A stretch of DNA of 35,058 nucleotides from a virus. Made by a program: the position numbers and the translations under genes. The stretch spans positions 1-35,058 of IMG/VR virus record IMGVR_UViG_3300044624_000956. One strand, written 5' to 3'. The notes under the pieces are model-generated. The model was not told the origin of the DNA. It saw only the letters and a program-made list of their open reading frames with translations, and searched no databases. The first letter of the stretch is position 1; each line of letters begins with the position of its first letter. Below are positions 24,501 to 31,576 of the stretch, one piece after another.

Positions 24501-26951
24501 ATCGGTTATGGTCAAGGCGTATTTTATGTTACCAGTGCAGGAGATGCAGCAGCAACTTCGCCAGACGGTGTCACTTGGACTCTAAGAGACGGTTCATATG
24601 CATCCTTTGATATCACAGAGACCGCACAGAACGTAAACACTGCCTATGCAGAGACAGCTACATTAACAAGTGGCACATGGAGTGATGTTATTTGGACCGG
24701 CACACAGTTTGTTGCTGTTGGTTACAGCGGTGCAGCTGGTCTAGTTGCAACCAGCACAACCGGTACATCATGGACTAATGCTACATTGCCCACAGTTAAC
24801 AGCACATATGAATATACCACAGTGGCCTATAACGGCTCAAACCAATATGTTGCAATCATTGGCGGAAACGGCGGCACTAGAAATATTGCTACATCTCCTG
24901 ATGCAGTGACCTGGACAGGAGCACTGAACGCTCTAACTACTGTTTCTTTTTGGAAAGACCTAGCCTACGGCAACGCAACTTATGTGGCCATAATGGGAGA
25001 TCTCAACAGGATCAACTATTCAGCCAACGGAACAACATGGACATCAGTAACGCTAGGCGGTGTAGCGTCGAGTGAGATGAGTGCTATAGCTTATGGTGCA
25101 ATCGGTGGAACTAACTACTTTGTTACCGTTGCTGGTTATTCAACAGGTAGTCAAGTATCTTCTTATTCTACAAATAACGGTGTTGCTTGGACTTCAGCTG
25201 CTTCACTACCTAGTTCAGACTTCTGGGCAGATGTGGCATTTGGCAACAGCAGATTTGTTACTGTTGCAGGCGGAACAGGTTCTACTTCAACCAAGGCAGC
25301 ATATTCAACCAACGGCACAAGTTGGACAGCAGCAACGCTACCAGGTGCAGCCACACGTTGGAACAAGATTGTCTACGGTGGCGGAGCATTTACTGCATTT
25401 GCTTACAACTCAAATAGAACTGCTTACTCAGTAGACGGTATTACTTGGGTTGAAGGAAATACACAAGCAGCCACTAGAAACTGGGGACCTGCAGCATACG
25501 GAAACACTAAAAACGTTGTATTAGCGACAGGCACAGCAATCGGATCTTACAACGACTTTGCATTGAATACCAACTATCTAACCACTTCAAGCACAACTAC
25601 CAAGTTAAACGTCAATGACAGAATTAGATTTATCAGCGATTCTGCAGGTTCTGAAATATTTGGTGGAGTTAGAGCTGACTCAGGTGGCCAGTTATGGTAT
25701 TATGTAACCAGCGTGGTTGACTCAACAAGATTTACACTGTCACAAACACTGGGTGGTGCTAATATTACACTGACCACAGGCAGCGGTTCTATGTTGGCTT
25801 TATCATCCAAGACCTATGTGGCCAGTGCGTTGGGCAACAACAACGGTACTCCAAATTGGGTGGTATTGGCGCAGAACAGCCAAGGAGTGCAAAATATTAG
25901 ACAAGGTGCTACAGCTCGTGCTCGTGCTTATGTGTTAGATGATGCACTAACAGAAATTTGGATACATGAGCCAGGATCGGGTTATGTGACTGCTCCAACA
26001 ATGACCATTACTGACCCTAATAACACAGGTGCAGATGCTCCTACTGTGGTACGTATTGGTAATGGTGCTATTGCACAGCCAACATATACCAATAGAGGCA
26101 CAAGTTACTCGGCTGCGGCTACTACTATAATTGGCAACGGTTATGCCGATAACTATCAGGTGGGAACTTTTGTGGGATTCACTGGTCTCAGTGGTATTCC
26201 AACAGCTGGTTCAAACGTGCAGATAGCTGGCATAGATGACATATGGTACAGACTGGTCAATGTTTCCAGCGTGTTGCCTTTGGCTGATGGCACCTACTCT
26301 GCTACTCTGCAGGTAAGCCCACCAGTTGGTGTTGCTGAAGCTCCAGAGCACTTGAGCGGCGGAATTATAAGACGTAGATACAGTCAGGTACGACTAACTG
26401 GACACGATTTCTTGGACATAGGTACAGGCAATCAAGTGAATACCAATTATCCAGGACTGCCAGTTACTGACCCGATTCCTGCCAATGAAACCATAGGCAG
26501 TGGTGGTGGTAGAGTATTCTACACTTCAACGGACCAGGACGGTAACTTTAGAGTTGGTGGATTGTTTAACGTTGAGCAATCAACGGGTGTTGCAACGCTG
26601 AATGCTGACGCTTTTAACATTGCAGGATTGAACGAGTTGAGTTTGGGCTCAGTGGCACTAGGCGGTTCAGGTGCAACAATTACTGAATTCTCAACAGACC
26701 CGTTCTTTACACAAGATTCCGACAATATTATACCTACACAGCGAGCAATTAAAGCCTACATTACCAGCCAAATTGGCGGCGGCGGGTCTAGTTTGAACGT
26801 AAATAGTCTTACAGCCGGTGTTATATTTGTGGCCGGACAAACTATTACTACAACTACAAATGTGGCAATAAACATAAATACTAAGGTGAATTTCAAAGGC
26901 GGTATTGCTGGTTTACCCCTTGTGTTAAATTACTTCTTACTAAACAATTGA
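18591..26951 (+). CDS. Giant modular tail fibre protein 2 (2786 aa)
   Basis: Paralog of the 13001 protein, with the same module order but expanded. Residues about 8-440: eight W/YGG repeats. About 500-520: VDKPWASVRYACEQI. Then four copies of a helical module with a C-x-R/N-D-x(6)-D-A/S-x-x-x-D-L/M signature (about 531-611, 840-918, 1003-1080 and 1142-1286); fibre 1 has one. The 4th copy is interrupted by a small GDTVRFTGTVFGG-type beta module (about 1173-1250). About 1295-1480: GSGLRNCTLTGLDG, GAYASLDPGWG, DGSLHAGGNDSIVSNDFTQV. About 1646-2430: 13-14 propeller-like repeats (NGATW, SPDGVTW, TNGTSW), twice fibre 1, with two beta insertions (about 1681-1759 and 2325-2408). The C-terminal block YSQVRLTGHDFLDIG / FYTSTDQDGNFRVGGLF is nearly identical to fibre 1. 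It starts with GGAG spaced 6 from ATG. No enzymatic motif was seen. Confidence 0.85.
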   Translation: MAEFKLGRLRFVWKSDWVTGTTYFKDDIVAYGGKTFLCVVGHTAAADFYTNLDNIPTKWNQFSDGQDWKGNWGSSTLYKINDIVKYGGYLYICNDGHTSSSTLEANQGDWDIFAESFDWQNAWSTGYVYKVNDLVKYGGYVYLCNTGHTSAATAASGLEADQAKWDLFNKGLDWKGVWSTSVRYKVGDLVKYGGKTYVCNLHHTSNASAASGLEADQAKWDYFNEGIEYKGQWVTATRYKINDVVKNGGGTYICVIEHTGAGNFTTDYNAARWNQFVEGIEFEGEWSAGPTYQPGDIVRYGGNSYIAKTAHISSGGSPPSTNTTDWDLFTTGFRLQGDWNSGTAYKIGEIVRLGGYTYVATADNTNQSPPNASYWSLLNQGIDWEGDWVLASSYVLGDAVKFGANSYIAVQAHTSTTGLDRPDNDTIGAYWNLLTAGNEESALSATGDLVYYSGGGPTRLPVGDEGQVLTVENGLPTWNYFGQVAKVFYVAPHGVNSPAPTYGVTVDKPWASVRYACEQITNGTEYPNAAYLLKQNRTFIQKEIVEYVNYQITYYTTTVPTPSSIWYNFVNDSISACQRDMGLIVDAIVHDLTHTGNVKTLEATESYFSAGVLIAAINDEEFQLIEAVNYGLVLISRILANLAPAQNYQTLNGIGAGSRIKQIIDAAYTAEATAYTQCESLAGILTAALAAGVDTGLPVLNTPGYTLQVKTGQYYEVLPIPVFPNTAVVGDELRSTRISPAGSYTSANDKAKSIATLQRLQSITDEIITNAAVTPTTGNIATQDTTSQKAGNVGSATAVSSVSANAAEIKDIVTNNTPNAYVKPTPTGGTGNAFTAGYFDAARLINANKAFLQDEVSEWILAQIAASTVGFVGFTYTGTRRTKCERDVGLIVDAVVYDLTYGGNLATQIAARSYYSLGVFLEPAAELAPALAVQLRIKDIIDNIATGDTAGWTKTTALSQDVSGTAGSAPAATAAQARIQEIYDTINTGTEPTTIVPDITWPAAALITARTALNTARTTIRSNAVQHVKKLFPTLSFDETLCSRDVGYMVDALGFDLMFGSNFLSIQSGLSYQRGTTSTLVVLNSQLAAQQAVIDFISVEAQKIVATGAVVLADGLWTDIINYANTGTVPLTVGTNSPTEDLDRINGAKILQLNKEFMVAEANAYIADTFKATVTSSDAATDVFTCSSQTWMVAGDTVRFTGTVFGGIAINTTYYVLSTGLTATTFKVSTSLNGTAVDLGAASGSMVVKWYYNSASCENDVRNYIESIAYDMVYTGNYKSVLAARYYRNSLTGSKLEDLFYFKNGSGLRNCTLTGLDGSSDGTNTGYQSALTTTANEYGTYRPRAGAYASLDPGWGPNDTSAWVTNKSTYVQNVTTFGIGCVGQKIDGSLHAGGNDSIVSNDFTQVLSDGIGAWITNLGRAELVSVFSYYNYIGYLAENGGKIRATNGNNSYGTFGAVAEFIDISETPVTGTINNRGTEADVRSVLTDGTQILLHEFGNAGSENSSASFTISGTGISVATVADEFRDGAVFQVRLTDPGDSTGPGGVGYITAQSLAQAGNTTQITLAASDINSSAAYVGMSIYMIGGLGAGQYGYINSYSAASKVATVYKESTGTPGWDHVIPGTPIVAAMDLTSNYQITPRLQFSAPPFTKTTADLPSSQTWSDVVFGDGYAVYSGVASTVSSGSGSLATFNVTRRYGIYSVTIQAGGVLYTVGNTLTVLGSSLGGTSPANDITVTVAAVTSPGGAITRFTSSGTAVTAKFVAIAGGVNSSTNAAATSLDGITWTAMTMPSSQQWSAIAYGVVSNVSYYVAVARESSVAAYSRDGVNWTASNLNEVADWCDIDYGNGVFVAVSESDSSSTFRAWSSDNGINWNTTTFASGAKAIAYGFSRFVVVEGNFSNAVAYSTNGATWTVTTLPSNDDSTESNWVDIAYGNGRYVAISDSSAMAAYSFNGATWYKSNLPSIAEWSSIGYGQGVFYVTSAGDAAATSPDGVTWTLRDGSYASFDITETAQNVNTAYAETATLTSGTWSDVIWTGTQFVAVGYSGAAGLVATSTTGTSWTNATLPTVNSTYEYTTVAYNGSNQYVAIIGGNGGTRNIATSPDAVTWTGALNALTTVSFWKDLAYGNATYVAIMGDLNRINYSANGTTWTSVTLGGVASSEMSAIAYGAIGGTNYFVTVAGYSTGSQVSSYSTNNGVAWTSAASLPSSDFWADVAFGNSRFVTVAGGTGSTSTKAAYSTNGTSWTAATLPGAATRWNKIVYGGGAFTAFAYNSNRTAYSVDGITWVEGNTQAATRNWGPAAYGNTKNVVLATGTAIGSYNDFALNTNYLTTSSTTTKLNVNDRIRFISDSAGSEIFGGVRADSGGQLWYYVTSVVDSTRFTLSQTLGGANITLTTGSGSMLALSSKTYVASALGNNNGTPNWVVLAQNSQGVQNIRQGATARARAYVLDDALTEIWIHEPGSGYVTAPTMTITDPNNTGADAPTVVRIGNGAIAQPTYTNRGTSYSAAATTIIGNGYADNYQVGTFVGFTGLSGIPTAGSNVQIAGIDDIWYRLVNVSSVLPLADGTYSATLQVSPPVGVAEAPEHLSGGIIRRRYSQVRLTGHDFLDIGTGNQVNTNYPGLPVTDPIPANETIGSGGGRVFYTSTDQDGNFRVGGLFNVEQSTGVATLNADAFNIAGLNELSLGSVALGGSGATITEFSTDPFFTQDSDNIIPTQRAIKAYITSQIGGGGSSLNVNSLTAGVIFVAGQTITTTTNVAININTKVNFKGGIAGLPLVLNYFLLNN
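19059..19252 (+). repeat. Pair of exact 29-bp repeats marking a recent module duplication
   Basis: The 29 bases at 19059-19087 recur exactly at 19224-19252, 165 bp (55 codons) away. They encode the linker GLEADQAKWD between successive W/YGG repeats in giant fibre 2, so a whole 55-residue unit was duplicated or converted recently. Confidence 0.85.
26873..26880 (+). promoter_or_regulatory. Possible late promoter CATAAATA inside the end of giant fibre 2
   Basis: CATAAATA matches the T4 core at 7 of 8 positions and lies 85 bases upstream of the next gene (26965), within the last codons of the fibre gene. It would allow the short downstream genes and the Cys-rich cluster to be transcribed independently of the 8.4-kb fibre gene. 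Confidence 0.4.
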
Positions 26952-26964
26952 TGGAGATCAGAGA

Positions 26965-27285
26965 ATGGCAACAGGATTATTAGGTCAAGCGGCACCGGCC
27001 GCAGCAACATACACTACACTGTACACAGTGCCTGCAACTACTTTTACAGTATTGGGCCTCAGTCTCTGTAATCGCGGAACAACCACAGTGTCAGTGAGAG
27101 TGGCGTTGGCCACATCAGCAACACCAACAAACTCAGAATTTATAGAATATAATGCTGAAATTGGTGCTAACGGAGTATTGGAAAGAACCGGTATCATGAT
27201 GAACGCAAACAAATTGCTGGTAATCTATGCTAGTAATGCAAACGTATCGGCCAGTGCCTTTGGCATTGAAACTTCAACATTATAA
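26965..27285 (+). CDS. Short beta-sandwich-like virion protein
   Basis: 106 residues. Strand pattern: TTLYTVPATTFTVLGLSLCN, TVSVRVALATSATPT, FIEYNAEIGANGVLERTGIM, NKLLVIYASNANVSASAFGI. This is the same plan as the 12281 protein (vP...t.l.lcn / vsVrv / i..ngvle / L.viasn..vs). Small proteins like this are frequent next to fibre genes in marine T4-like phages and are often found in virions; the role is not known. GGAG ribosome binding site 10 bases before ATG. No signal peptide, despite the Ala-rich N-terminus. Confidence 0.75.
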   Translation: MATGLLGQAAPAAATYTTLYTVPATTFTVLGLSLCNRGTTTVSVRVALATSATPTNSEFIEYNAEIGANGVLERTGIMMNANKLLVIYASNANVSASAFGIETSTL

Positions 27286-27306
27286 AATATTAGGAGATAA
27301 TATAAA

Positions 27307-27633
27307 ATGGGACGACAAGTATCATCCTTTGGAACAGATAGTGTAACAAACAGAACTGTGACAACATCACAGTCAGTGCTAGCCGGCGAACGCATATTTG
27401 CAAACGCCACATCAGCATCGTTTACTCTGACACTGCCTGCTTCACCTAGTGAAGGGGACACTATACAAATCATCGACGTGGCAGGAATTTTCGCAACAAA
27501 TCCTGTTACCGTTGCAAGAAACGGATTAAAAATCGCCAATCTTACAGAAGATTTGATTTTGAACCTCAACAACGCAGCAGTGACCTTGATATATTCCGGT
27601 GCAACATTTGGCTGGGTATTCATTGGACCATAA
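27307..27633 (+). CDS. Short tail-fibre-associated protein
   Basis: 108 residues. It carries a pattern common in phage fibre ends: SFTLTLPASPSEGDTIQIID (about 38-57), then NPVTVARNGLKIANLTEDLI and LNLNNAAVTLIYSGATFGWV. The 'lp..p..Gd.i.i.D......n.vtv.rng..i.g..edl.l......v.liy....gW' layout is found as a C-terminal domain of many phage fibre and appendage proteins; here it stands alone. AGGAG ribosome binding site. Probably a small structural protein or a cap on a fibre. Confidence 0.75.
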   Translation: MGRQVSSFGTDSVTNRTVTTSQSVLAGERIFANATSASFTLTLPASPSEGDTIQIIDVAGIFATNPVTVARNGLKIANLTEDLILNLNNAAVTLIYSGATFGWVFIGP

Positions 27634-27645
27634 TCGGAACTTATA

Positions 27646-28674
27646 ATGGCAAAACTATCTGACCTATTATCTACAAGAGAGATTACAGCCAACCAGAATA
27701 ATCTGGAAAAGGGCAAGGTCTGGGTCGTAAGTCCAACTGCAATGGCCACTTGTATTAGAAGTGACAACTTGTGGTGTTGGACATCTCCGGGTTGTGGAAC
27801 ACTCACTATTGAAATGTGGGGTGCTGCTGGTAGTGGCTCTCGCATGTGTTGCTGCGGCTTTGGACTACCTGGAAATGCACCTGGCTATACCAAAAAAACT
27901 CTAGCTGTATTTTGCGGATCAAACATTTGTGGCTGTCCAGGCCAGGCCTGCAATGCGCATGATCTTTGCTTCTCAGGATGTAGTCTACCCACATATTTGC
28001 AGTGGAAACAGGCTCGAGACCTATGCGGATACACCAGCGGTTGCATGTGCGCTCAAGGTGGTCGAGCAGGTACATCTATCTGTTCCACTGGTACCGGCCC
28101 CTACTGCTGTTTCCGTGCTGCAGGATTTTGCAATTCACAATTTACTTCTGGTGCTGCTGGTTGCGGTATTATCTGCAATCACTGCTCAGGAGGCTTCCTT
28201 GCTTGCGGTTATGGTGGCGACATCAACTGCTGCGGCTGTATTTCATACATGCACTGGATGTGCGACATCGGAAACGCAAGACCCTGTTATGTACACCAAT
28301 TTATTGCTTTTGCAGCAGGTATATTTGCTGAACAGGGTGGTATAATTGCATCCAAGCCCGACGAAGATCCAGAATACTCACAGTGGTCAGGTGCAGGATT
28401 CATGGAACACATGCATACTCTACATGCTACCAGTCGTTCGCCCACTGGCGGCGTTCCTTGGATGGGATGTTGGACCGGTGGTCAATTCTGCGGTTGCTAT
28501 GAAAACTCTGGCTGTGTGCCATATTCACCTTATGGTGTAGGCGGAGCTGCACCTATGCCTTGCGATGGTGTCAGAGATCACGGCAAACGTGGCGGCCACG
28601 GTGCCATACGATTAACATACAGAGGTTCGGGCGCCTTGAATCAAAACTGCGCAGTACTAGGAAGGGGAATATAA
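27646..28674 (+). CDS. Cysteine- and glycine-rich virion protein A (34 Cys in 342 aa)
   Basis: First of three tandem paralogs. N-terminus NNLEKGKVW, then TLTIEMWGAAGSGSRMCCCG and GFGLPGNAPGYTKK, which recall glycine-rich phage adhesin domains ('I.vWGaGGsG') with many glycine-loop positions replaced by Cys. Other shared blocks: LCFSGCS, GCMCAQGGRAGTSIC, GCGIICN, CGYGGDINCCG, FAEQGG, WSGAGF, CW...FCGCYENSGC, and C-terminal PCDGVRDHGKRGGHGAIRL. About one residue in ten is Cys, often as CC or CxC. It has no secretion signal and no known zinc-finger spacing. Unlike B and C it contains an EHMHTLH cluster near residue 263. Members of this family occur in marine T4-like phages without a known function; a disulfide-stabilised or metal-binding fibre tip is inferred. 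Ends 1 base before gene B's ATG. Confidence 0.8.
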   Translation: MAKLSDLLSTREITANQNNLEKGKVWVVSPTAMATCIRSDNLWCWTSPGCGTLTIEMWGAAGSGSRMCCCGFGLPGNAPGYTKKTLAVFCGSNICGCPGQACNAHDLCFSGCSLPTYLQWKQARDLCGYTSGCMCAQGGRAGTSICSTGTGPYCCFRAAGFCNSQFTSGAAGCGIICNHCSGGFLACGYGGDINCCGCISYMHWMCDIGNARPCYVHQFIAFAAGIFAEQGGIIASKPDEDPEYSQWSGAGFMEHMHTLHATSRSPTGGVPWMGCWTGGQFCGCYENSGCVPYSPYGVGGAAPMPCDGVRDHGKRGGHGAIRLTYRGSGALNQNCAVLGRGI

Positions 28675-28675
28675 A

Positions 28676-29914
28676 ATGGCACTACTCACACAATTATTAG
28701 GTAATCGCGAGCAGGCCTTCGAAGACAATCTTGAAAAAGGTAGAATTTGGGTCTATACAGACGGCAATATGTACACCTCATTCTGTAATGGCTTTTGCTG
28801 GCGTTCTCCGGGTACAGGATGTATAGTGATCGAATCCTGGGGTGCTGCTGGTTCAGGAGCACAGATGTGCTGCTGTGGTGCAGGCCTACCAGGAAATGCA
28901 CCTGCGTACACAAAAAAATGTCTTTGCGTGATTGCAGGCAACTATGTCTGCGGCTACATTGGACGTTCATGCAATAACTCATCAGCACTATGCTTTAGAG
29001 GTTGTTCAGAAGCCACCTGCGTTTGCTGGTTTGGATGTTCACCAAAAGCCCTATATGAAGGTGGCTACTATCCAGGTGACAGCGACAGCTTTAAGGGCAA
29101 CAATCCTTGGGGTTGGGGCTCAGGCGGCGGCGATCCATTGAGCTCAAATGAAGGCAACGTAAACTTTCAAAACGGCGGCAATTGCGGTATCACTGGCGGC
29201 AACACATTGAACGCTAGTGGCAACGGCAACTGCTGTTCGTGGACTCAATGTCGTGCAGCAGGTGCAACTAACGGCTGCATATGCGCACAAGGCGGCAAAG
29301 GCGGCATATCAATTTGCATAGATTCAATATCTGCATATACAGTCTTTAGATGTAATTATTTCTGTGGCAGCCCCCTTGGCCCAGGCAACTCGGGTTGTAA
29401 TACAGGATCACATTGCGGTATGATCTGCAACATTTGTCAAACAACGGATGCATCACTAGGATTTATTGGCTGTGGCTACGGTGGCGACGTCAACTGCTGC
29501 GGTGGTTGGTCATGCGTATCATTCCAGGGCTGCTGGCCAATTTGCCCATGTCTAACACAGTATCATGTGCCTGTAGCCGCAAATATTTTTGCAGAAGAAG
29601 GCGGACAGTTTTCGTACACAACAAATTCAGACGGACAAGGGCCGACTGAATGGTCAGGAGCTCCGACACTCAATCAAATTAATGCCTTGACTACCATGAG
29701 TAGACAGCCTGGTCCAAATGCCTACACTACATGTTGGCCTGGTGAGCGAGGTTGTGGCTGCTATGAAATGCAGGGCTGCATGAACTTTTTTCCATACGGT
29801 GTTCCGGGCGCAGCTCCCCATCCATGTCCAGGTGTGCGTGATCATGCCAGTCGTGGTGGTATGGGAGCTGTAAGAATTAAATATATTCCAGCAACAGGAG
29901 GCACATCGTACTAA
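28676..29914 (+). CDS. Cysteine- and glycine-rich virion protein B (40 Cys in 412 aa)
   Basis: Second paralog and the longest. Shared frame: DNLEKGRIW, ESWGAAGSGAQMCCCG, GLPGNAPAYTKKCLCVIAG, LCFRGCSEATCVCW, GCICAQGGKGGISIC, CGMICNIC, CGYGGDVNCCGGWSC, FAEEGG, WSGAP, RGCGCYEMQGC and HPCPGVRDHASRGGMGAVRI. Relative to A and C it has about 70 extra residues (about 123-195), rich in Gly/Asn/Ser/Trp (GNNPWGWGSGGGD, GNGNCCSWTQC), inserted between the CVCW block and GCICAQGG, probably an enlarged recognition loop. Spacing of 1 base from gene A and 1 base to gene C indicates translational coupling; AGGGGA precedes its ATG. Same family and same uncertainty as A. Confidence 0.8.
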   Translation: MALLTQLLGNREQAFEDNLEKGRIWVYTDGNMYTSFCNGFCWRSPGTGCIVIESWGAAGSGAQMCCCGAGLPGNAPAYTKKCLCVIAGNYVCGYIGRSCNNSSALCFRGCSEATCVCWFGCSPKALYEGGYYPGDSDSFKGNNPWGWGSGGGDPLSSNEGNVNFQNGGNCGITGGNTLNASGNGNCCSWTQCRAAGATNGCICAQGGKGGISICIDSISAYTVFRCNYFCGSPLGPGNSGCNTGSHCGMICNICQTTDASLGFIGCGYGGDVNCCGGWSCVSFQGCWPICPCLTQYHVPVAANIFAEEGGQFSYTTNSDGQGPTEWSGAPTLNQINALTTMSRQPGPNAYTTCWPGERGCGCYEMQGCMNFFPYGVPGAAPHPCPGVRDHASRGGMGAVRIKYIPATGGTSY

Positions 29915-29915
29915 C

Positions 29916-30908
29916 ATGGCAAACTTAAAAACACTTGTAGAAGCCAAACTTGATCAAATAGAGTTTGACGAAACAAATCTAGACAAGGGCAGAGTCTGGG
30001 CCTATAGCCCAGGTTCAGAATACACAAACTTTGTCAACGGATTTTGTTGGATTGCCTGTACCACAGGCAAGGTCATTTTGGATGTGTGGGGCGCTGGCGG
30101 CAGTGGTGCTAGAATGTGCTGCTGCGGACACGGTGTGCCAGGAAATCCAGGTGCATGGTCACGCAAATGTATTTGCGTAATAGCTGGCTGTTATATCTGT
30201 GGTCACGTGGGCAAAAGCTGCAACAATGCTGATGCACTGTGTTTCCGTGGGTGTTCCGAAGCATCATGTGTGTGCTGGTATGGCAGGAATCCTTCAACTG
30301 GCGCTGCCATAAACGGCTGCATGTGTTCACAAGGTGGACGTGGGGGTACAACCTATTGCAATCCATCGGGCGTAATTTTCTGCTGTTTCATCAGCGGCAA
30401 CTTCTGTAACACCAACTATTCCAACGGTACCTGCGGCATTATTTGCAATTACGGTTCGGGTACAGGATCATGCTGCGCAGAGTCCTACGGCGGCGATATA
30501 AATAAACGCGGTGGATTTAGCTGTGTGACATTCTGGACCTGTTATTCAAACTGCCCATGTTCAACACACTATCACACAGCCATTCCTCCAGGCATGTTTG
30601 CCTGTGATGGCGGCGTAGTCAGTACAGGTATGGATGACAACAACGGATTTTCCAACTGGTCAGGAATGGGATTCCATCAGTTCAGCCAAGGTATCAATGC
30701 CATGAGCCGCTCACCAAATCGAGGAATCCCATTTACTGCATGTTGGACCTCCAACAGAGCCTGTGGCTGCTATGACGTACAAGGATGTATGCCATTCTTT
30801 CCAGTAGGAGTAGGTGGTTTACCAGCTAATCCCTGCGGTGATGTTCGTGACAACGGATGGCGCGGCGGCCTAGGATTGGTTAGAATTAATTTTATTGCAA
30901 AGGATTAA
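29916..30908 (+). CDS. Cysteine- and glycine-rich virion protein C (34 Cys in 330 aa)
   Basis: Third paralog. TNLDKGRVWAYSP, DVWGAGGSGARMCCCG, GVPGNPGAWSRKCICVIAG, LCFRGCSEASCVCW, GCMCSQGGRGGTTYC, CGIICN, YGGDINKRGGFSC, FACDGG, WSGMGF, RACGCYDVQGCMPFFPVGVG and NPCGDVRDNGWRGGLGLVRI. It follows the B layout but without B's long insert. The CC pair that follows GGD(I/V)N in A and B is Lys-Arg here. An AGGAGG lies 14 bases upstream of its ATG, inside gene B. The N-terminus is slightly longer (KLDQIEFDETNLDKG), perhaps an attachment helix. Function as for A and B: probably an exposed virion protein, unproven. Confidence 0.8.
   Translation: MANLKTLVEAKLDQIEFDETNLDKGRVWAYSPGSEYTNFVNGFCWIACTTGKVILDVWGAGGSGARMCCCGHGVPGNPGAWSRKCICVIAGCYICGHVGKSCNNADALCFRGCSEASCVCWYGRNPSTGAAINGCMCSQGGRGGTTYCNPSGVIFCCFISGNFCNTNYSNGTCGIICNYGSGTGSCCAESYGGDINKRGGFSCVTFWTCYSNCPCSTHYHTAIPPGMFACDGGVVSTGMDDNNGFSNWSGMGFHQFSQGINAMSRSPNRGIPFTACWTSNRACGCYDVQGCMPFFPVGVGGLPANPCGDVRDNGWRGGLGLVRINFIAKD
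30497..30504 (+). promoter_or_regulatory. Perfect late-promoter box TATAAATA inside Cys-rich gene C
   Basis: An 8/8 match to the T4 late core, in the sense direction, about 400 bases before the gene at 30911. It lies exactly where paralogs A and B encode the Asn-Cys-Cys that is missing from C. It could be chance. Confidence 0.35.
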
Positions 30909-30910
30909 AA

Positions 30911-31555
30911 ATGAGAAAAGCGTTTACAACGGTTATGCCGGACGAACCATATAAAACAACCACCAAGAAAAATATCACAGTGGATTGCGTTTACATCGGT
31001 AAAAGATATCTGCTGGTTAGATTCAACAACGATGGCACCATATTTGCCTTGGAAAAACAAGGTGAAACACTGCCGGAAGTTGAGATGTACAAACTCACAG
31101 AGCAACAACTGGCAGCAGAAAAACAATTTCAGATTGTTATAGATGCAGAAGTCAATACATGGGAAGCTGCACATCTAACACACGATTATGAACACGGAGC
31201 AGTAGCTGACCCAACATTTACTCTAGCAGATGGCAGTACATGGACCTATCACTATGATGATTTTCATGGCGCATTGGATCAACCCTACTATACCAACGAC
31301 ATGAGGTACGATCGTGCTACTAATACTTTGATTCGTCCTAGATATCGTACTCATGCGGTAACCAAAGAAACGTTTTGGGCAAACATGAACGATCAACTCA
31401 AGGCCTTTGAACTTGCTGCCGGATCAACTAGCTATCTACCAGAAAGACTAACAGAAATTAGAGCACATAGAGATTGGTTAAAAACTGCTATTACAAAATA
31501 TGCAGGTGAAGATCACTGGAAAGTTCCGTTCCCAACTAGTACGCCTTCAATTTAA
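30911..31555 (+). CDS. Unassigned protein downstream of the Cys-rich cluster
   Basis: 214 residues, mixed alpha/beta, not Cys-rich. N-terminus MRKAFTTVMPDEPYKTTTKK, then VYIGKRYLLVRFNNDGTIFA. A helical segment follows (YKLTEQQLAAEKQFQIVIDA, about 60-79). The middle is TFTLADGSTWTYHYDDFHGA and the C-terminal helix is YLPERLTEIRAHRDWLKTAI. The last helix, with R..L..iR..RDwL, is reminiscent of tail-fibre assembly/chaperone proteins encoded next to fibres, so an assembly factor for the Cys-rich proteins is possible, but the similarity is only a pattern. AAAGGA ribosome binding site, 2 bases after the previous stop. It ends the structural block. Confidence 0.72.
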   Translation: MRKAFTTVMPDEPYKTTTKKNITVDCVYIGKRYLLVRFNNDGTIFALEKQGETLPEVEMYKLTEQQLAAEKQFQIVIDAEVNTWEAAHLTHDYEHGAVADPTFTLADGSTWTYHYDDFHGALDQPYYTNDMRYDRATNTLIRPRYRTHAVTKETFWANMNDQLKAFELAAGSTSYLPERLTEIRAHRDWLKTAITKYAGEDHWKVPFPTSTPSI

Positions 31556-31576
31556 ATAAATTAAAAGCCAAGAAAG

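Noticed and set aside
27806-28345. Alternative-frame ORFs in the Cys-rich genes
   Set aside because: The TGC/TGT/GGC-rich sense codons remove stops in the other frames; the paralogy of the three sense frames shows which frame is real.
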